A stretch of 10,481 nucleotides of DNA from assembly GCA_028276205.1 (NCBI GenBank), contig JAPYWU010000032.1, positions 1 to 10,481 of the forward strand, read 5' to 3'. The notes beneath the pieces are model-generated. The model saw only the letters and a list, made by a program, of their open reading frames with translations, searched no databases and was not told where the DNA came from. A program made the translations under genes and the position numbers. Positions 6,872 through 10,481 of the stretch are shown piece after piece. Position 1 is the stretch's first letter, and each line of letters opens with the position of its first letter. The stretch comes from Dictyoglomaceae bacterium. Its GTDB lineage: Bacteria > Dictyoglomota > Dictyoglomia > Dictyoglomales > Dictyoglomaceae.

Positions 6872-6879
6872 GAAAGAAT

Positions 6880-8649
6880 TTGAAAAGAAACTATTATTGC
6901 GGAGAAATAAGCTCAAAAAATATAGGCGAAACAGTAATTTTAAGTGGATGGGTACATAGAATAAGGCACCATGGTGGACTTATATTTGTAGATCTTAGAG
7001 ATAGAAGTGGAATTATTCAATTAGTATTTGATCCATCTATTTCTCAGGAAAGTTATAACATTGCAGATAATTTAGGTAATGAATGGGTAATTACAGTAGA
7101 AGGCAAAGTTAGAAAAAGACCTGAAGGAATGGAAAATCCTAAAATACCCACAGGAGAAATTGAAATAGAAGTTAGTAAAATAAAAGTAGAGAATACAGCC
7201 AAACCCCTTCCCTTTAATCTATGGAGCAATAAAGAAATAGATGAAACAGTTAGATTAAAATATAGGTATTTAGATCTAAGAAGAGAAAAAATGCAATATA
7301 ACATAATCTTTAGACATAAATTTATACTTTCTATTAGAAATTTTTTATCTGAAAAAGGTTTTATAGAAATTGAAACTCCATACCTAATTGTAAGTACACC
7401 TGAAGGAGCACGTGATTTTTTAATTCCTAGTCGACTCCAACCTGGAAAATTCTATGCTCTCCCCCAATCCCCTCAACTATTTAAACAAATTCTTATGGTA
7501 TCAGGATTTGATAAATATTTTCAAATAGCAAGATGCTTTAGGGATGAGGATTTAAGAGCTGACAGACAACCTGAGTTTACCCAACTTGATATGGAAATGT
7601 CTTTTATAGATCAAGAAGATGTTTTTAATATTATAGAAGAGTTATTTAAAATAACCCTTAAAGAGACATTAGATATAGAAATTCAAACCCCCTTTATCAG
7701 ACTAACCTATGACGAAGCTATGAATACATATGGAACTGATAAGCCCGATTTAAGATATGACCTAAAAATAACTGATGTTACAGAACTTTTTTCAAAATTT
7801 TCTTTAGAATTTATAAAAAATATTATTGACAATAATGGTGTAGTGAAAGGAATAATATTAAAAGAAATAGTACCGTCAAGGAAGGAATGGAGCATCATAG
7901 AGAATAAAGTAAGAGAATTAAAAGGTAAAGGAATAATGTGGTTTTCTTATGTGGATGGCGAATTAAAATCTTCCATTAACAAATATCTAAGTGACGAAGG
8001 TAAAGCTCAAATAATTAAAACATTAAATCTAAAATCAGGAGATTCCTTTTTTAGCATTGCAGGTGAATGGAAAGAGGTAGTAAAAATTCTTGGAAGTGTA
8101 AGATTAGAACTTCCCCAAATATTTAATATTCCTAAAAAAGAAGGACTTTTTTTCCTTTGGGTTACAGACTTTCCTCTTTTTGAATATGATGAGGAAGAAA
8201 AAAGAATTGTAGCTGAACACCATCCATTTACTTCTCCAAAAGAAGAAGATCTACCCTTATTAGAAACCAATCCATTGAAGGTTAGAGCTCAGTGCTATGA
8301 TTTAGTATTAAATGGTACTGAATTAGGAAGTGGAAGTATAAGAATTCATCAAAGAGAAATTCAAGAAAAAGTATTTAATATATTAAATATTTCTCCTGAA
8401 GATGCAAGGAAAAAATTTGGATTTCTTTTAGAAGCCTTTGAATATGGAGCTCCACCTCATGGAGGTATAGCTTTAGGAATAGATAGAATAGTGGCTATTC
8501 TAACAAACTCCCCATCTTTAAGAGATGTCATTGCTTTTCCAAAAACTCAAAGTGGGACTTGTCTTTTGACAGGAGCTCCCTCAGAAGTTGATCCAAAACA
8601 ATTAGAAGAAGTACATATTAAAGTAGTCTTACCTGAAGGAGAGAGTTAA
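6880..8649 (+). CDS. aspS: aspartyl-tRNA synthetase, bacterial type; residues suggest non-discriminating
   Basis: This class II synthetase charges tRNA-Asp with aspartate. With the preferred TTG start it has 589 residues, the normal bacterial length; the alternative GTG at 6868 gives 593. The N-terminal OB anticodon-binding fold includes GWVHRIRHHGGLIFVDLRDR (23-42). Catalytic motifs are YRYLDLRRE (128-136), CFRDEDLRADRQPEFTQLD (219-237), GSGSIRIHQREIQ (483-495) and motif 3 GGIALGIDRIVA (528-539). The bacterial GAD insertion lies at about 285-405. His31 and Gly83 resemble His31/Gly82 of Pseudomonas AspRS, which also charges tRNA-Asn. A non-discriminating enzyme is therefore inferred, to be paired with the GatCAB amidotransferase. 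It follows hisS after 39 bp and abuts the malic enzyme gene. Confidence 0.96.
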   Translation: MKRNYYCGEISSKNIGETVILSGWVHRIRHHGGLIFVDLRDRSGIIQLVFDPSISQESYNIADNLGNEWVITVEGKVRKRPEGMENPKIPTGEIEIEVSKIKVENTAKPLPFNLWSNKEIDETVRLKYRYLDLRREKMQYNIIFRHKFILSIRNFLSEKGFIEIETPYLIVSTPEGARDFLIPSRLQPGKFYALPQSPQLFKQILMVSGFDKYFQIARCFRDEDLRADRQPEFTQLDMEMSFIDQEDVFNIIEELFKITLKETLDIEIQTPFIRLTYDEAMNTYGTDKPDLRYDLKITDVTELFSKFSLEFIKNIIDNNGVVKGIILKEIVPSRKEWSIIENKVRELKGKGIMWFSYVDGELKSSINKYLSDEGKAQIIKTLNLKSGDSFFSIAGEWKEVVKILGSVRLELPQIFNIPKKEGLFFLWVTDFPLFEYDEEEKRIVAEHHPFTSPKEEDLPLLETNPLKVRAQCYDLVLNGTELGSGSIRIHQREIQEKVFNILNISPEDARKKFGFLLEAFEYGAPPHGGIALGIDRIVAILTNSPSLRDVIAFPKTQSGTCLLTGAPSEVDPKQLEEVHIKVVLPEGES

Positions 8650-9882
8650 ATGGATTTCTATGAAAAAGCTATAGAACTTCATAAAGAGAAAAAAGGCAAA
8701 TTAGAAATAAGGTCTAAAGTATCATTAGAAAATAAAACTGATCTTTCTTTGGCTTATACCCCTGGAGTTGCAGGAGTATCTCAAGCTATCCATAAAAAAC
8801 CTGATTTAGTTTATGACCTTACCATAAAAGCAAACACTGTAGCAGTAGTTAGTGATGGTTCTGCGGTTTTAGGTCTTGGAAATATCGGTCCTTTAGGATC
8901 CATACCTGTAATGGAAGGTAAGGCAATATTATTTAAAAAGTTTGCGAATATAGATGCTTTCCCTATATGCTTAAACACACAAGATCCAGATAAAATAATA
9001 GAGATAGTTTATAATATATCTCCTGTATTCGGAGGGATTAATCTTGAAGATATATCAGCACCAAACTGTTTTTATATTGAAGAAAAACTCATTGAACTAT
9101 TAGATATACCTGTATTTCATGATGATCAACATGGTACTGCAATAGTAACTTATTCAGCCCTCATAAATGCTCTAAAACTAAAGAATTTAAAACTAAATGA
9201 AATAAAAATAGTGATATTAGGAGCGGGAGCTGCAGGAATAGCTATAGCAAAATTTCTTATTTCTGAAGGTGCAAAAAATATTAGATTGGTTGATCGTCAT
9301 GGTATCATATATCCAGGGAGAAAAGAGGGTATGAATCATGAAAAAGAAAAAATTGCATCAATTATCAATCCTGAAAAAGAAAAGGGAGATCTAAAAGATG
9401 CTCTAAAAGATGCCCATGTATTCATTGGTGTTTCTCAAGCAAATCTTTTATCTCCAGAGTATATAAAGTTGATGAAAAAAGACCCTATTATTTTTGCTAT
9501 GGCTAATCCTGTTCCAGAAATAATGCCTGAGATTGCCCAAAAAGAGGGTGTAAAAATAATAGGTACAGGAAGGTCTGATTATCCTAATCAAATAAACAAT
9601 CTCCTTGCCTTTCCAGGTGTATTCAGAGGAGCCTTACTTGTCAGAGCAAGAGAAATAAATCAAGAAATGAAACTTTCTGCCTCTCTTGCTATTGCATCTT
9701 TAGTTGAGGAGCCAAGAGAAGATTACCTAATACCCTCTCCTCTTGACAAAAGAGTAGTACCAAAAGTGGCAGAAGAAGTTGCTAAAGCAGCTATACGTAC
9801 TAATGTGGCAAGAATATTTAAAACAGAAGAAGAAATAAGAAAGGAATTGGAAATTATGTTAGGAGGACAAGAAAATGGATAA
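8650..9882 (+). CDS. NAD(P)-dependent malic enzyme, short bacterial form
   Basis: This enzyme oxidatively decarboxylates malate to pyruvate and CO2, yielding NAD(P)H, in the cytosol. It is 410 residues, matching the compact bacterial type without the phosphotransacetylase domain of MaeB. The signature is SDGSAVLGLGNIGPLGSIPV (68-87), preceded by LAYTPGVAG (34-42). Probable metal ligands are in GGINLEDISAP (128-138; E133, D134) and FHDDQHGTA (156-164). The Rossmann glycine loop is GAGAAGIA (191-198). Asp215 at the end of the second strand (LVDRHG) favours NAD over NADP, an inference only. TGRSDYPNQINN (306-317) is also typical. The ATG directly follows the aspS stop, with AAGGAG 8 nt upstream, and the end overlaps purA by 8 bp. 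Its place in a translation operon is unusual. I give no gene symbol because the family's names are not consistent. Confidence 0.95.
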   Translation: MDFYEKAIELHKEKKGKLEIRSKVSLENKTDLSLAYTPGVAGVSQAIHKKPDLVYDLTIKANTVAVVSDGSAVLGLGNIGPLGSIPVMEGKAILFKKFANIDAFPICLNTQDPDKIIEIVYNISPVFGGINLEDISAPNCFYIEEKLIELLDIPVFHDDQHGTAIVTYSALINALKLKNLKLNEIKIVILGAGAAGIAIAKFLISEGAKNIRLVDRHGIIYPGRKEGMNHEKEKIASIINPEKEKGDLKDALKDAHVFIGVSQANLLSPEYIKLMKKDPIIFAMANPVPEIMPEIAQKEGVKIIGTGRSDYPNQINNLLAFPGVFRGALLVRAREINQEMKLSASLAIASLVEEPREDYLIPSPLDKRVVPKVAEEVAKAAIRTNVARIFKTEEEIRKELEIMLGGQENG

Positions 9883-10481
9883 AGAATTTAACACCATTGT
9901 GGTAATAGGATCTCAATGGGGAGACGAAGGAAAAGGAAAAATTATAGATATTATTTCACAAAATGCTGATGCGGTTGTAAGATTCAATGGGGGAAATAAT
10001 GCAGGCCATACAGTAATAGTTAAAGATAAAACCTTTAAATTCAGACTTCTCCCATCTGGCATAGTTTCTGAAAAAGTAGTTAATATAATTGCCACAGGAG
10101 TAATAATCAATCTATCAGCTTTAGTAGAAGAGATAGAAGAATTAGAGAAAAATGATATAAAGATAAAAAACCTTTACATTAGCGATAGATCCCCTTTAGT
10201 TTTACCATACCATCCTATATTAGATAAATTTTTTGAAGAAAAAAGAGAAAAATCTAAAATAGGTACAACTGCAAGGGGTATAGGGCCAGCTTATAGTGAT
10301 TACATTGCAAGAGATAGTCTAAGAATAGGAGATCTACTTGATAAAGAATACTTTAGAGAAAGAATAACTCAAATATATAATTTTAAATCTAAAATATTAT
10401 CTGAGGAATCTCTTGGATATAAATTAGAGGAAATTTATAATTCCCAAATAGAAGCTATAGAAAAATTATTACAAAAAGGTG
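9875..10481 (+). CDS. purA: adenylosuccinate synthetase, N-terminal 202 residues (partial)
   Basis: PurA joins IMP and aspartate using GTP to form adenylosuccinate, the first step from IMP to AMP. The right window edge cuts it after 202 of roughly 430 residues. The GTP-binding loop is IGSQWGDEGKGKIID (11-25), with the catalytic Asp at 16. RFNGGNNAGHTVIV (36-49) has the catalytic His45, followed by LLPSGI (58-63) and the IMP-binding GTTARGIGPAYSDY (130-143). The segment IIATGVIIN (71-79) differs from the common IGNGVVVD form, though I cannot say it alters activity. The start is ATG 9875, 8 nt after AGGAGG (9861-9866), so the first codons overlap the malic enzyme's stop. In several bacteria ppGpp inhibits PurA, which gives a possible regulatory link to rel at the head of the cluster. 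Confidence 0.97.
   Translation, partial: MDKEFNTIVVIGSQWGDEGKGKIIDIISQNADAVVRFNGGNNAGHTVIVKDKTFKFRLLPSGIVSEKVVNIIATGVIINLSALVEEIEELEKNDIKIKNLYISDRSPLVLPYHPILDKFFEEKREKSKIGTTARGIGPAYSDYIARDSLRIGDLLDKEYFRERITQIYNFKSKILSEESLGYKLEEIYNSQIEAIEKLLQKG

Noticed and set aside
6868..6879. GTG at 6868 as the start of aspS
   Set aside because: It lies within the best ribosome site, and TTG at 6880 gives the usual AspRS N terminus. I keep GTG as a possible alternative because it changes only four residues.
6841..6879. A T-box or other amino-acid-sensing leader before hisS or aspS
   Set aside because: The gap before aspS is 39 bp and hisS overlaps dtd, so there is no room for such a leader and no conserved T-box sequence is present.
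7053..8270. Minus-strand open frames of 63-87 codons inside aspS
   Set aside because: They are antisense to well-conserved AspRS sequence, and their Ser/Leu/Phe-rich content is what the complement of Lys/Glu/Ile-rich genes gives.

Overview
The window comes from an AT-rich bacterium, probably a thermophile. Coding strands are rich in A and G, arginine is mostly AGA, and the proteins are rich in Lys, Glu and Ile. All recognisable genes are bacterial housekeeping genes with Firmicute- or Thermus-like signatures. A Dictyoglomus-type organism is my best guess. It rests on general impression, not on a database search.

Left part (1-1747). The 5' end of rpoB lies on the minus strand and runs off the left edge inside the rifampicin-pocket region. 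Behind it, on the same strand, is a one-domain UPF0016/GDT1-type membrane protein, probably a Mn2+ or other cation exporter. The 163-bp gap between them holds a 20-bp perfect palindrome followed by T tracts, and a candidate rpoB promoter. The ribosomal stalk genes rplJ and rplL, the usual upstream neighbours of rpoB, are absent here. A short divergent promoter region (1667-1747) separates the minus-strand pair from everything to the right.

Right part (1748-10481). All genes are on the plus strand and tightly packed: a major facilitator transporter, then rel (bifunctional ppGpp synthetase/hydrolase), dtd (D-aminoacyl-tRNA deacylase), hisS, aspS, an NAD(P)-dependent malic enzyme, and the first 202 codons of purA (adenylosuccinate synthetase), which runs off the right edge. 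Junctions are TAA-ATG abutments (rel/dtd, aspS/malic enzyme), a 4-bp ATGA overlap (dtd/hisS), an 8-bp overlap (malic enzyme/purA) and short gaps of 27 and 39 bp (MFS/rel, hisS/aspS). The rel-dtd-hisS-aspS block is a known conserved neighbourhood that joins the starvation alarm to tRNA charging and proofreading. The malic enzyme and purA extend it toward aspartate, fumarate and malate metabolism.

No stretch longer than 300 bp lacks a gene. I see no mobile elements, CRISPR arrays, tRNA or rRNA genes, and no clear novel system. The main points of interest are a likely near-leaderless start of rel, predicted non-discriminating AspRS residues, a very compact RpoB N-terminal half with unusual residues next to the rifampicin pocket, the single-domain cation exporter, a four-cysteine HisRS, and the unusual tail of the operon.
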